DNA from: Roseicyclus sp.
GTDB taxonomy: Bacteria; Pseudomonadota; Alphaproteobacteria; Rhodobacterales; Rhodobacteraceae
Length of the DNA: 21,767 nucleotides
Direction of reading: 5' to 3'
NCBI GenBank assembly: GCA_018401055.1
Contig: JAGYLB010000127.1
Location: 1-21,767 of the forward strand
Shown: piece by piece, positions 7,269-15,794 of the stretch
How positions within the stretch are numbered: position 1 is the stretch's first letter
How the letters are laid out: each line of letters begins with the position of its first letter
The notes under the pieces: model-generated
What the model was told of the DNA's origin: nothing
The model's database searches: none
What the model saw: only the letters and a program-made list of their open reading frames with translations
Translations under genes and position numbers: made by a program

Positions 7269-8189
7269 ATGATCAAGACAACCCTGACCGCCCTTGTGCT
7301 GGGCGCCACCGCTCTCACCTCCACCGCCGCACTGGCGCAGGACTGGCGCGCAGACCTGCCCGTGTTCCGCGTCGGCCTGCTCGGCGGCGAGAACGAAGCC
7401 GACCGTCTGCGCAACAACGATTGCATGCGCGTCGCCCTTGAGGAGCGTCTGGGCGTTCCGGTCGAGCTGTTTCCCGCGCCTGACTATGCCGGTGTGATGC
7501 AGGGTTTGCTGGCGGGCCAGTTGGATTATGGTGCGTTGGGCGCTTCGGCTTATGCAGGCATCTACCTGCAGGACAATGACGCTGTTGAGCCGATCTTCGT
7601 CTCCGCCGAAGCCGACGGGTCCACGGGCTATTATGCCGTGATGTACGCGCGCGCTGACAGCGATATCACCTCGCTTGAGGATATGGCCGGCCGCAGCCTC
7701 GCTTATGCCGATGCGAATTCGACCTCGGGCTATCTGGTGCCCCGCTTCGAGCTGTCCCGTCAGGGCATCGCGGACGATTATTTCTCGCAGACCGGCTTTG
7801 GCGGCGGGCACGAGCAGGCAGTCATCGCCGTTCTGGAAGGCCAGTACGACGCGGGCGTGACCTGGGTGTCGGGCGTGGGCGATCCGGCCGAGGGCTATTC
7901 GCGTGGCAACCTGCGCCGGATGATCGACAACGGCCTGCTGAACATGTCCGATCTGCGGATCATCTGGCAGTCGGGCCTGATCCCGAACGGTCCGGTCGTG
8001 CTGCGTCAGAACCTGCCGCAGGAAGTCAAGGACATCGTGTCCGACTACCTTGCCAACCAGCTCGAGACCGATCCGCAGTGCTACTACGACGTGTCCTTCG
8101 GCGAAGGTCAGGGCTGGGTCGCGGTCGACCACAGCTTCTTCGAGGGCGTGGTCGCGATGCGCGAAGCCGAAACGCAGGGTTCGCGCTGA
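7269..8189 (+). CDS. phnD: phosphonate ABC transporter substrate-binding protein PhnD, copy 1
   Basis: 306 residues from ATG 7269, preceded by AAGGA about 10 bases upstream. A Sec signal peptide (MIKTTLTALVLGATALTSTA) ends in ALA-Q near residue 24, so it is periplasmic. The mature protein is PhnD-like: VGLLGGENEADR, YAGVMQGLLAGQLD, the oxyanion-pocket stretch NSTSGYLVPR and FGGGHEQAVIAVLEGQYDAGVTW. PhnD binds phosphonates and delivers them to the PhnE/PhnC importer. It is first in the transporter operon and is followed by a near-copy. It keeps Tyr in LDYGALGASAY where copy 2 has LHMAGLGAAAY, so ligand preference may differ. A GC hairpin follows its stop. Confidence 0.95.
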   Translation: MIKTTLTALVLGATALTSTAALAQDWRADLPVFRVGLLGGENEADRLRNNDCMRVALEERLGVPVELFPAPDYAGVMQGLLAGQLDYGALGASAYAGIYLQDNDAVEPIFVSAEADGSTGYYAVMYARADSDITSLEDMAGRSLAYADANSTSGYLVPRFELSRQGIADDYFSQTGFGGGHEQAVIAVLEGQYDAGVTWVSGVGDPAEGYSRGNLRRMIDNGLLNMSDLRIIWQSGLIPNGPVVLRQNLPQEVKDIVSDYLANQLETDPQCYYDVSFGEGQGWVAVDHSFFEGVVAMREAETQGSR

Positions 8190-8206
8190 AGGTTCGGAAT
8201 TCCTAC

Positions 8207-8228
8207 GGGGCGGCCTTGGGGCCGCCCC
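8207..8228 (+). terminator. intercistronic GC hairpin between phnD1 and phnD2
   Basis: A perfect 9-pair stem (GGGGCGGCC/GGCCGCCCC) with a TTGG loop lies 17 bases after the phnD1 stop, followed by GCTCGTTT. There is no long T-run and phnD2 follows closely, so partial termination or mRNA 3'-end stabilisation is more likely than a full stop. Such elements often raise the yield of binding proteins over permeases. Confidence 0.55.
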
Positions 8229-8261
8229 GCTCGTTTCATGCAAAAACCTGGGGACATGACC

Positions 8262-9185
8262 ATGTTCAAGACAACGCTTGCAGCCCTCGTGCTGGGTGCC
8301 ACCGCGCTCACCTCCACCGCCGCTTTCGCGCAAGATGACTGGCGCGCGCAGATGGGCAGTTTCAACATCGGAATCTTGGGCGGCGAGAACGAGGCCGACC
8401 GGCTGCGCCGCTATGATTGCCTGCGCCAACTCGTATCGGACACGCTGGACGTGCCCGTGGAACTGTTTCCCGCTGCCGACTACGCTGGCGTGATGCAGGG
8501 GCTGCTCGCGGGGCAGTTGCATATGGCGGGGCTTGGAGCCGCCGCCTACGCGGGTATCTATCTGCAAGATCCCGAGGCGGTCGAGCCGGTTCTGACGCAG
8601 GCGCAGCTGGACGGCACGCTGGGCTATTACGCCGTGATGGTCACCCGCGCCGACAGCGGGATCGAGACGCTCGAGGACATGCAGGGCCGCAGCCTGGCCT
8701 ATGCCGATCCGAACTCCACCTCGGGCTATCTTGTGCCGCGCGGGCAACTGGCGCTGCAGGGCATCAACGATGAGGAATATTTCAGCACGACCGGCTTTGG
8801 CGGCGGGCATGAGCAGGCGGTGATCGCCGTTCTCAACGGTCAGTACGACGCGGCTGTGACGTGGATTTCCGGGCAGGGCGAGCATGCCGAGGGCTATTCG
8901 CGCGGCAACCTGCGCCGGATGGTCGACAACGGCCTTCTCGACATGAACGACCTGAGTATCGTCTGGACCTCGGACATCATCCCGAACGGCCCGACGGTGT
9001 TCCGCACCGACCTGCCCGAAGAGGCGCGCACGGCCCTGCTGGACCTGATGCTGGGCATGAAGGACGCACATCCAGAATGCTACGCCGACACCGCCGGTGG
9101 CGATGCGGGCGGCTATGTCGAGATCGATCAGGCCTTCTACCAGGGCACCATCGATCTGCGCCGCGGCGCCGTCGGCACGCGCTGA
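8262..9185 (+). CDS. phnD: phosphonate ABC transporter substrate-binding protein PhnD, copy 2
   Basis: 307 residues. I chose ATG 8262 because GGGGA ends 7 bases upstream and the resulting N-terminus (MFKTTLAALVLGATALTSTA, cleavage near AFA-Q) aligns end to end with the copy 1 signal peptide; ATG 8256 and 8238 are in frame but poorly placed. Family motifs are conserved: IGILGGENEADR, YAGVMQGLLAGQL, PNSTSGYLVPR and FGGGHEQAVIAVLNGQYDA. By eye well over half the residues match copy 1, and the signal-peptide DNA is especially similar, pointing to tandem duplication. The last third (after IPNGPTVFR) diverges most. It probably shares the PhnC/PhnE importer with copy 1 while binding a different or overlapping set of phosphonates. 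Confidence 0.95.
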   Translation: MFKTTLAALVLGATALTSTAAFAQDDWRAQMGSFNIGILGGENEADRLRRYDCLRQLVSDTLDVPVELFPAADYAGVMQGLLAGQLHMAGLGAAAYAGIYLQDPEAVEPVLTQAQLDGTLGYYAVMVTRADSGIETLEDMQGRSLAYADPNSTSGYLVPRGQLALQGINDEEYFSTTGFGGGHEQAVIAVLNGQYDAAVTWISGQGEHAEGYSRGNLRRMVDNGLLDMNDLSIVWTSDIIPNGPTVFRTDLPEEARTALLDLMLGMKDAHPECYADTAGGDAGGYVEIDQAFYQGTIDLRRGAVGTR

Positions 9186-9201
9186 CCACCATTGATACGA
9201 A

Positions 9202-9235
9202 AGCCGCGAGGTCCGGACACCCGGACCTCGCGGCT
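9202..9235 (+). terminator. long perfect hairpin between phnD2 and phnC
   Basis: Arms 9202-9216 and 9221-9235 form a perfect 15-pair stem (AGCCGCGAGGTCCGG and its complement) with an ACAC loop, 16 bases after the phnD2 stop. It is followed by AAAGTCATT without a T-run. As phnC starts only 55 bases later with no obvious new promoter, this probably attenuates transcription or protects the binding-protein mRNA. Confidence 0.65.
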
Positions 9236-9290
9236 AAAGTCATTCCGGTGCGGATACCGCCCGACAGCAGGCAGGCAAAGGGGCAAGACC

Positions 9291-10100
9291 ATGCTGAAAC
9301 TTCAGAAACTGACCCGGCGGTTCGGCGAAAACCTCGCCGTGAACAACGCCAATCTGGAAATTCCCGACGGCCAGATGGTCGGCATCATCGGGCGCTCTGG
9401 CGCGGGCAAGTCCACATTGCTGCGCCTTCTGAACCGTCTGATCGACCCGTCCGAGGGTCAGATCCTGTTCGGCGACGCCGATATCGCCGCCCTCAAAGGG
9501 CGCGAGCTGCGCGCCTGGCGGTCCGATTGCGCGATGATCTTTCAGCAGTTCAACCTTGTCGGCCGTCTGGACGTCATCACCAACGTGCTGACCGGTCGGC
9601 TCTACGACGTGCCCGCATGGCGGTCGATGGCGCAGGTCTTTACCCCCCGCGAACGCGCCTTCGCCATTCAGGCGCTCGACCGTCTGGGCATGGCGCATAC
9701 CGCGCTGCAGCGCGCGGAAACTCTGTCGGGCGGTCAGCAGCAGCGCGTCGCCATCGCGCGTGCGCTGGCGCAGGAGCCCAAGATCTTGCTGGCCGATGAA
9801 CCCATCGCATCGCTTGATCCGATGAACGCCAAGATCGTGATGGACGCGCTGCGTGACATCAACCGGCAAGACGGGATCACGGTGATCTGCAACCTTCACA
9901 CGCTCGATACCGCGCGCAACTACTGCGACCGGATCATCGGCATGCAGGACGGGCGCGTCGTCTTTGACGGCACGCCGGACCTGTTGACCACGCAGATGGC
10001 GCGCGAGATCTACGGGGCCGAAGCCGACGAGGCCTTCAACGAGGCCGCGACCTCGACCGCGCTGCCGGCGTCCGTCGCCGCCGCGCGTGTCATGGCCTGA
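9291..10100 (+). CDS. phnC: phosphonate ABC transporter ATP-binding protein PhnC
   Basis: 269 residues from ATG 9291 with a purine-rich AAAGGGG about eight bases upstream. It is the importer ATPase energising phosphonate uptake from the cytoplasmic face. Walker [10 protein letters not shown] is at residues 34-42, with Q-loop [14 protein letters not shown], signature [15 protein letters not shown], Walker [14 protein letters not shown] and H-loop [10 protein letters not shown]. The segment LIDPSEGQI...VLTGRL followed by a long helical insert ([13 protein letters not shown]) is typical of PhnC. It has a short Ala-rich tail after [11 protein letters not shown]. It lies between phnD2 and phnE1; 12 bases separate it from the phnE1 start. 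Confidence 0.96.
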   Translation: MLKLQKLTRRFGENLAVNNANLEIPDGQMVGIIGRSGAGKSTLLRLLNRLIDPSEGQILFGDADIAALKGRELRAWRSDCAMIFQQFNLVGRLDVITNVLTGRLYDVPAWRSMAQVFTPRERAFAIQALDRLGMAHTALQRAETLSGGQQQRVAIARALAQEPKILLADEPIASLDPMNAKIVMDALRDINRQDGITVICNLHTLDTARNYCDRIIGMQDGRVVFDGTPDLLTTQMAREIYGAEADEAFNEAATSTALPASVAAARVMA

Positions 10101-10112
10101 GGGGCAATTGCA

Positions 10113-11057
10113 ATGACCTATACCCCAACCCTCGGCGGGTCGCCCGCCGCGCCGGGTGACGGACCGAGCGACGCGGTCTCCACCTTCGAGCGCCACCGCG
10201 CGGAACTGCGCGCCTCCAAGCGGCTCTGGAACATTCTGGGGCTGGTGACCTTTGTCATCTGCCTCGCCCTGTCGATATGGGTCAGCCGTTTCTACCCCGA
10301 CCGTCTGGCCGCCGGCGTGCCGCGCATCTTCGAGTATTTCGGCACCATCATGCCCGACCTGCAATGGGACGTGCTGTTTGCGGGCCGGACCGAGGAAGGG
10401 CGCGCCGTGCCCGGCTCGCTCACCTTTTGGTACACCGATTTCTGGACCTATATGCGGCTGATCTGGGAAACCATCCTGATGGCGATCACCGCGACCCTGA
10501 TCGGGACCGCCGTGGCCTTTGTGCTCAGCTTTCCCGCAGCCGCCAATCTTGCGCCGAATAGCTGGGTCTACTGGATCTCGCGCCGGTTCCTCGAGATCTG
10601 TCGCGGCATTCCCGAGATCTTGCTGGCGCTGGTCTTCGTCTTCATGATCGGCATCGGGCCGCTGGCGGGCGTTCTGGCGATTGCGATCCACACCATGGGC
10701 GCGTTGGGCAAGCTGTTCGCCGAAGTCAACGAGAACGCCTCGTCCCGACCGATCGAGGGTATCACGGCGGTCGGCGGCAGCTGGGCCGAGCGCATGGCCT
10801 ACGGCGTGGTGCCGCAAGTCGCGCCCAACTTCTTCAGCTATGCCCTGCTGCGCTTCGAGATCAACGTGCGGGCCTCGTCGATCATCGGCTTCGTCGGCGC
10901 AGGCGGCATCGGGCAGGAATTGAACCGCGTCATCTCGTTCTATTCCGATGACAGGGTGGCGGCGGTTCTGCTGCTGGTCGTTCTGACCGTGACCATCATC
11001 GACCTGATCTCGGAACGCGTGCGTCTGAACTACATCGGGCGGGAGAATTTCAAATGA
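10113..11057 (+). CDS. phnE: phosphonate ABC transporter permease PhnE, subunit 1
   Basis: 314 residues, with GAGGGG just upstream of ATG 10113. An inner-membrane permease with hydrophobic segments near residues 40-57, 120-142, 168-198 and 283-300. The cytoplasmic EAA loop that docks on the ATPase lies near 214-240 (IEGITAVGGSWAERMAYGVVPQ), followed by the family stretch RASSIIGFVGAGGIGQEL. A ~40-residue hydrophilic N-terminal extension and a periplasmic loop (about 60-110) are as in larger PhnE proteins. It is coupled to the second permease by an ATGA overlap, so the two likely form a heterodimeric channel. Confidence 0.95.
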   Translation: MTYTPTLGGSPAAPGDGPSDAVSTFERHRAELRASKRLWNILGLVTFVICLALSIWVSRFYPDRLAAGVPRIFEYFGTIMPDLQWDVLFAGRTEEGRAVPGSLTFWYTDFWTYMRLIWETILMAITATLIGTAVAFVLSFPAAANLAPNSWVYWISRRFLEICRGIPEILLALVFVFMIGIGPLAGVLAIAIHTMGALGKLFAEVNENASSRPIEGITAVGGSWAERMAYGVVPQVAPNFFSYALLRFEINVRASSIIGFVGAGGIGQELNRVISFYSDDRVAAVLLLVVLTVTIIDLISERVRLNYIGRENFK

Positions 11058-11914
11058 GCATCGCCGCGATTTCCGCCGTCACCGACGACCAGATCGACCG
11101 CGTGCGCGCGGCCCATCCTGGCGCCTTCGGCACACCGGCCAAGACCATCCGCCGTTGGGCGCCGCTGGCTATCGCGGTGGTCTATCTGATCGCGTCGATG
11201 TGGTATTTCGAGTTCGGCAAGCTTCTGGAAAGTTCCGAGCGGGTGCTGCGCCTGCTCCGGGCCTTCGTGGTCTGGAATGACATGGACACCTGGGCCTATG
11301 ACCAGATCTATGTGGGCATCGCGCAGACGCTGGCGATGGCCTTCCTCGGCACGCTTTTGGGCACCATCGGCGCGCTGATGATCGGCTTTTTGGCGGCGCG
11401 CAACGTCATGCCCGTCATGATCGTACGCCAGATCGTGCGCCGCATTCTCGACGTGCTGCGGGGCATCGACTCGCTCGTTTGGGGTCTGGTCTTTGTACGG
11501 GCCGTGGGTCTGGGGCCGCTGGCAGGCGTTCTCGCGATCTTCGTCTCGGACCTCGGCACGCTGTCCAAGCTCTATTCCGAGGCGATCGAGAACATCGACC
11601 GCAAGCAGGTCGAGGGGGTCAAGGCCACGGGCGCCAGCCAGCTGGGCGTGATCCGCTACGGCTACATCCCGCAGGTGTTGCCGGTCTTCATCTCGCAATC
11701 GCTTTACTTCCTCGAGTCCAACACACGGTCCGCCACCATTCTGGGCATCGTGGGCGCGGGCGGGATCGGGATGATCATCATCGAACGCTTCCGCGCGGGG
11801 CTTTACGATCAGGTGGCCTTCGTGGTGCTGAACGTGCTTGTGCTGATCTTTGCGATTGACTGGGTGTCCAAGCGCGTGCGCCTCTGGGCCATCGGAGAGA
11901 AGCACGACGCATGA
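11054..11914 (+). CDS. phnE: phosphonate ABC transporter permease PhnE, subunit 2
   Basis: 286 residues starting in an ATGA overlap with the first permease. Membrane segments lie near residues 35-52, 92-115, 140-167 and 254-272. The EAA loop is at about 187-213 ([22 protein letters not shown]), followed by [15 protein letters not shown], which mirrors the first permease. Paired phnE genes are common in alphaproteobacterial phnCDEE operons, and E. coli phnE is a single gene, so a heterodimer is inferred. Its stop overlaps the following hexapeptide gene start (ATGA at 11911). Confidence 0.95.
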   Translation: MSIAAISAVTDDQIDRVRAAHPGAFGTPAKTIRRWAPLAIAVVYLIASMWYFEFGKLLESSERVLRLLRAFVVWNDMDTWAYDQIYVGIAQTLAMAFLGTLLGTIGALMIGFLAARNVMPVMIVRQIVRRILDVLRGIDSLVWGLVFVRAVGLGPLAGVLAIFVSDLGTLSKLYSEAIENIDRKQVEGVKATGASQLGVIRYGYIPQVLPVFISQSLYFLESNTRSATILGIVGAGGIGMIIIERFRAGLYDQVAFVVLNVLVLIFAIDWVSKRVRLWAIGEKHDA

Positions 11915-12528
11915 GCAAACGACTGACCGAGGCGCCGACCCTGCACGCGGAGGCAGAAGTCGGCGCCGATGTGATCCTTGGCCGCTGGACCGAGGTGGGG
12001 CGCCAGACCAAGATGGCCGCCTGCGAGATGGGCGATTATTCCTACATCTGCGATTTCGGCCATGTCATCTGGACCACCATCGGCAAGTGGACCAACATCG
12101 CCAACATGGTGCGGCTGAACCCCGGAAATCATCCGACATGGCGGGCGACCCAGCACCACGCGATCTACAGGGCCAGCATGTACGGTTTCGGCGAGGATGA
12201 GACCGAGTTTTTCGAATGGCGGCGCGACCATTGGGTGACCGTGGGCCATGATGTCTGGATCGGTCATGGCGCGACCGTGCTGGCGGGCGTCAGCATCGGC
12301 ACCGGTGCGGTCGTGGGGGCAGGCTCGGTCGTGACCCGGGATGTCGCGCCCTACACGGTCGTGGTGGGCGCGCCCGCCCGGCCGATCAAGCGCCGCTTCA
12401 GCGAGGCGCAGGAAGAGGGGCTGATGGAAATCGCGTGGTGGGATTGGGATCATGACCGTTTCGGCGCAGCCATCCCCGATTTCCGCGCGCTGTCCATCGA
12501 CGCCTTCATCGAGAAATACCGCCCCTGA
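11911..12528 (+). CDS. phosphonate-metabolism hexapeptide-repeat transferase (xenobiotic acetyltransferase-like)
   Basis: 205 residues, coupled to phnE2 by an ATGA overlap. A left-handed beta-helix acyltransferase: imperfect hexapeptide repeats in the N-terminal third ([16 protein letters not shown]), a His-containing loop ([19 protein letters not shown]), then strong repeats [19 protein letters not shown] and [19 protein letters not shown], and the cap [14 protein letters not shown]. It matches the phn-operon hexapeptide transferase family I recall from alphaproteobacteria. A likely role is acetylating an aminophosphonate such as aminomethylphosphonate, as the unrelated PhnO does in E. coli, but that is inference. 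It is the last gene of the importer operon; only 11 bases separate it from the convergent DUF3726-like gene. Confidence 0.88.
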   Translation: MSKRLTEAPTLHAEAEVGADVILGRWTEVGRQTKMAACEMGDYSYICDFGHVIWTTIGKWTNIANMVRLNPGNHPTWRATQHHAIYRASMYGFGEDETEFFEWRRDHWVTVGHDVWIGHGATVLAGVSIGTGAVVGAGSVVTRDVAPYTVVVGAPARPIKRRFSEAQEEGLMEIAWWDWDHDRFGAAIPDFRALSIDAFIEKYRP

Positions 12529-12539
12529 CCTGCCCCGCG

Positions 12540-13153
12540 TCAGTCCGGAGCATCGGGCGGCGCCACCGTGCGCGCGGCCGATGCGACCAGCTCGGCCCAA
12601 GCTTGAGGATCGGGGCGGGCGCGGGTCTGGGGAGGGGCAGGCGGCATCCCCGGGCCGCCGGGATGCAGGTGCAGCCCGGTCTGGCGCGTCAGCACCAGCT
12701 TGGCCATGCCCTCGGACCACGGCAGCCCGTCCGGCCCTAGGCTGAGGATGCCGCTGTGCCATGACAGCGTCACCGGCCCCTGAATCGCTGCGCGCCACAT
12801 CGGCGGCGAAGGGCAGGATCAGTTTAGCACCAGCACCCCCACAAGGCCGACCCCGTCGGGGGGCAGGTGGCGGGCGATGTCGCTGAGCGCGGCGCCGGTG
12901 CGGATCGGGCAAAGCGCCCCGCCCGGTGCGCTCCAGACGCGGTCCTGCAGACGCTGCGGCACCATCTTGGCGTCGCGGCGCACCTGATCTCGGCCAGCAG
13001 GTCGGCCAGCGCCCGGCAGCCGTCGATATCGGCCGCGCACAAGATGCGTACGGCGCGCCCGGCCTCGTCGGCCAGATCCCAAGGCAGGCCAGCACCACGG
13101 GCAGCGCGGCGCGCCAGCGCCTCCACCTCTCCGAAAGACAGCGTTCCGGTCAT
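12540..13153 (-). CDS. DUF3726-like protein (about three apparent frameshifts)
   Basis: About 204 residues when frames are joined. The start MTGTLSFGEVEALARRAARG at 13153 and the segments GLPWDLADEAGRAV, GGALCPIRTGAALSDI, LILPFAADVARSDSG, PVTLSWHSG and AWAELVASAARTVAP resemble the DUF3726 family of Rhodobacterales as I remember it. Shifts fall near 12985 and 12826 (a base missing in each) and in the four-base C run near 12782 (an extra base); fixing them gives one continuous protein. No catalytic motif stands out and the function is unknown. It starts 15 bases after the stop of the long unrecognised gene, with GGTGGGG as ribosome site, so they form one operon. Confidence 0.7.
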
Positions 13154-13168
13154 GGTGCCCCACCGATG

Positions 13169-14740
13169 TCACCCACGCAGGGTGCGGCCGGCAAACAGCC
13201 GCGCCCGCGGGTCGCCCGTTCCGCCGATGCCCGTGCCCCCGAGGAAGGCCAGCGTGGCCCGCATGAGGTCGACCGGCCGCAGGTCGGCGTCGATCAGGTT
13301 GTCGCGGATCTCGGCATAGGGGCGTAGTTTACGATCTGGGCGCGGCGGATGGCGCTGCGGTGGTCTGGATGTTCCAGCAGCATCTGCGCCACCGGCATCT
13401 CGTCGGGGAAAAGCCCAAGCCTGCGCCAGGCGCGCACAGAATCGCGCACCACCGCCAGCGGCAATTCGAAGGGTCCCGTCACCGCGCCCGCGCCAGCACC
13501 GCCTTGCCTGTCCCGCGGCCCAAGTGTCGGATCGCCGCCCCCCTGCGCGCTGGACCATGCCAATGCGGTCATCGCGTCCTCGGACCAGTCGCGCGTCAAT
13601 GCCCAGCCATGTACGCCCGCGATCAGGGTGCGCATCCGCCCCACGGAAACGGTCCCGTCTATGCGGTAGTCACGATCCAGCGTGTCGGACATGCAATGGC
13701 TAAGGCCGTCGACCAGATCACCAAAGGGTTCCAGCATGGCTGAGGCCAGCGCCTCCTGCCCGCCCGGGCCGAGCACGCCCGCCGCCCACTCCATCAGCCG
13801 TGCCCAAGGTCTCGGCCACGGTCCCTGCGCCATCGCCTCGCCCGGAGGCGCCCAGATCGGCGTGCAGTGCGGGGCCGCATGCCGTATCGCGCCAAGCCTG
13901 CCAGCAGGTCGCGGACCTGTTCCCAGTCGCCGGGACGCAGCCGGTCGAGGGCCGAGACGCGGGCGATGGCCTCTTCGCGAGCCATGATCCATGTGTTGAA
14001 CAGGCACGGATGGGTCACCGGAAAGGCCGCAAGCGACAGCCCGGTGGACAGGCCGATGCCAAGCGCCTGCGCCGCCGAGGGGTCAGCCGCGCGGCCTGCG
14101 CGCCGCCCGGCCCTTCGGCCAGATGCTCTACCAGATCCCGCGCAAAGCGCCGCATCAGCCAGAGCGTCAGCAACTCGGCCTGAAACGGGGCGTGCATCTC
14201 GGCGCGGTGGGCGATCAGGTCGCGGTCGGCCGTGCCCATCTTGCCCGAGGCCAGAACCGGCGCCGCGCGCATCAGTGCGCCCGTCGTCAGCCGCGCCGTG
14301 TCGGGCTGGCCGCCCGCTGCAAGGCAGTGCAGAACATGGTCCCACAAAGCGCCCTCGCGCGTCGCATGGGTCAGGCACAGCTCCCGTTCGGACGCGCGGC
14401 CGGGTTCGGCGCGCAACAGCGCTGCGCGCAAACGCGCGATGTCGTCCGCGTCCGGAGTGCCGTCGCACAGCGCGAAGCCCGACCGCAGCCCGCCATCCGC
14501 CACCGCCAGCAAGGCGTAGCGCCGGGCGCCCGTGGAGACGGTGTAGACCGCGTGACCTTTCCCTGCGGCATCGAGCGACCAGATGCTGCGCGTCACCGTC
14601 CAACGCTCGGCGGCGATGCGCCGCAACAGCTGCCGGTCGAAACTGAGGCGGCTGGGCTGCAGGGCACCCAGCCGTGCAAGCCGCATGACCAGGGCAGGCG
14701 CGCGCAACCTGATGCCTTGCGGCAGGCCGGGCTGGGTCAT
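13169..14740 (-). CDS. unrecognised ~520-residue protein (about three apparent frameshifts)
   Basis: I do not recognise this protein. Joining frames from ATG 14740 (MTQPGLPQGIRLRAPALVM) gives about 523 residues ending ARLFAGRTLRG. It is Ala/Leu/Arg-rich and apparently soluble, with no signal peptide or membrane helix. Notable stretches: FDRQLLRRIAAERWTVTRS near the start, ALLAVADGGLRSGFALCDGT, PVTHPCLFNTWIMAREEAIA, HCMSDTLDRDYRIDGTVSVG, AGVHGWALTRDWSEDA and YAEIRDNLIDADLRPVDLM. Frame changes lie near 14085, 13877 and 13327, each explained by one missing base. The reading frame stays coherent on both sides of every shift, which argues for a real gene. It is between a TPR-like gene and the DUF3726-like gene, same strand. 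ATGs further upstream (to 14959) are in frame but overlap the TPR-like gene. Confidence 0.65.
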
Positions 14741-14918
14741 GGGTGACACCCGGCGGTCGTTCGGCCGGGCGGGGCGCAATGCAACGGCTGGAGCGGCCGA
14801 CAGGCCCCGCCATCTGGTCTTGTGCAGCCGGTCGCTGCGCATGGTTCGCGTGCCCCTTCGGTCTTGCACGCCAAGCATGGGCCCTGTGCGGGGGCGCGTC
14901 AAACCAAACCGGGGCTGG

Positions 14919-15469
14919 TCAACCGATCCGCTTTTCCGGTCGCCATTCGGGTTCGGCATCCTCGGCCGGGGTGGCCAGCGGAGGGCAGACCGGCGGCTGG
15001 CCCAGATGCGTCAGAACGGCACGGGCATCGGCCGCGTTCCGGCGGCGACCATGACCTCGGCCAGCAGGGCGCGCAGGGCCGCCACATCGGGCGCGGCCTC
15101 TATCGCGGTCACCAAGATCGCCTTGGCCGCCGGGAAATCCCCTTCGGACAGGGCGATGCGCGCCTTGAGGAGGGCGGTCTGGGCAGCCGGTGCGGTGGTT
15201 TCTGCCTGAGCCACGACGGTGCGGGCCAGATGGACCCGGCCATGTTCCAGCGCCACATCGACCAACAGGTCGACCGGATCGGGCCGCCCCGGCAAAATCT
15301 CCGACAGATGCCGTGCCGCGGTCAGCGCAGCGACAAGATCGCCCCGCAAAAGTTGCGCGCGCGCCAGCAAAAGCCCTGCATCGGGCCCTGTGTCGAGGGT
15401 TTCGGATACGCGGTCCATCGGACCCGCAGCAGCGCCTTGATGATCTTCGGTTGCAAAATGACGTGCCAT
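14919..15469 (-). CDS. TPR-like repeat protein (one apparent frameshift)
   Basis: About 183 residues from ATG 15469, with GAGGA six bases upstream. The body is helical, with TPR-like Ala/Leu-spaced repeats: AGLLLARAQLLRGDLVAALT, then ALLKARIALSEGDFPAAKAI and APDVAALRALLAEVMVAAG, a scaffold for protein binding. Near 15045 the frame runs into a stop after PMPVPF, but the adjacent frame continues NAADARAVLTHLGQPP and ends EPEWRPEKRIG at 14919-14921; one missing base explains it. The original stop at 15011 is the alternative end. No signal peptide is seen. It is the first gene of a minus-strand trio, downstream of a CtrA-type box and an inverted repeat. Function unknown. Confidence 0.6.
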
Positions 15470-15519
15470 ACGGGTCCTCGGTCTACTCTTTCCCTACCGG
15501 GGGCATGGGACTTTGCGCC

Positions 15520-15545
15520 TGATCCGGCCGGTCTTGCCCGGATCA
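15520..15545. repeat. inverted repeat TGATCCGG-N10-CCGGATCA
   Basis: A perfect 8-base inverted repeat with a 10-base spacer, 51-76 bases upstream of the TPR-like start. It could be an operator for a dimeric repressor or a leader hairpin of that transcript. No regulator is visible in the window. Confidence 0.4.
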
Positions 15546-15587
15546 CGCCAACTTCTGCACATCCCCTGCCTGCAAGCCTTGCGGGGA

Positions 15588-15610
15588 TCGGTTAACACTT
15601 GGTTAACCGA
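15588..15610. promoter_or_regulatory. CtrA-type binding site (TTAA-N7-TTAAC)
   Basis: TCGGTTAAC-ACTTG-GTTAACCGA is a perfect 9-base palindrome with a 5-base spacer. It contains TTAA at 15592-15595 and TTAAC at 15603-15607 with exactly seven bases between, the full CtrA consensus known from alphaproteobacteria. Because it is symmetric it reads as a CtrA site in both directions, so it may control the TPR-like trio, the exported pair, or both. In Rhodobacteraceae CtrA governs motility, gene transfer agent and related genes. Confidence 0.5.
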
Positions 15611-15794
15611 ATGGAAAACGTCACTTTCAAGTTGATAGTTTTCGGTGATCTTATGCCGCAAGCACCGTGAAGGGGATTTGATCGGGCCCGCCCGTGGTGC
15701 GCCGTTGCGCCATGGGTCAAGATGTTGCAACACTTGCCACATTGCATGATCCGTCAGCCCCGCCGCTGCGGCACATTTATTGAAGGAGATTATC

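Larger units (their letters stand above)
15470..15794. other. divergent intergenic region with CtrA-type box and inverted repeat
   Basis: A 325-base non-coding stretch between the TPR-like gene and the exported glycosidase-like gene. It holds an inverted repeat (15520-15545), a CtrA-type palindrome (15588-15610), an AT-rich segment (15610-15660) likely to contain promoters, and AAGGAG at 15783-15788 for the downstream gene. No short ORF is convincing. Confidence 0.55.

Noticed and set aside
7167..9071. 634-codon minus-strand open frame opposite both phnD genes
   Set aside because: Its sequence repeats internally only because it mirrors the two phnD copies. The composition is implausible and phnD is unambiguous.
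9240..10817. 525-codon minus-strand open frame opposite phnC and phnE1
   Set aside because: Shadow of strongly conserved transporter genes; no motif and His/Gln/Arg-rich composition.
12529..12560. Hairpin CTGAC...GTCAG between the hexapeptide gene and the DUF3726-like gene
   Set aside because: Only five pairs with a nine-base loop; too weak to call a terminator.
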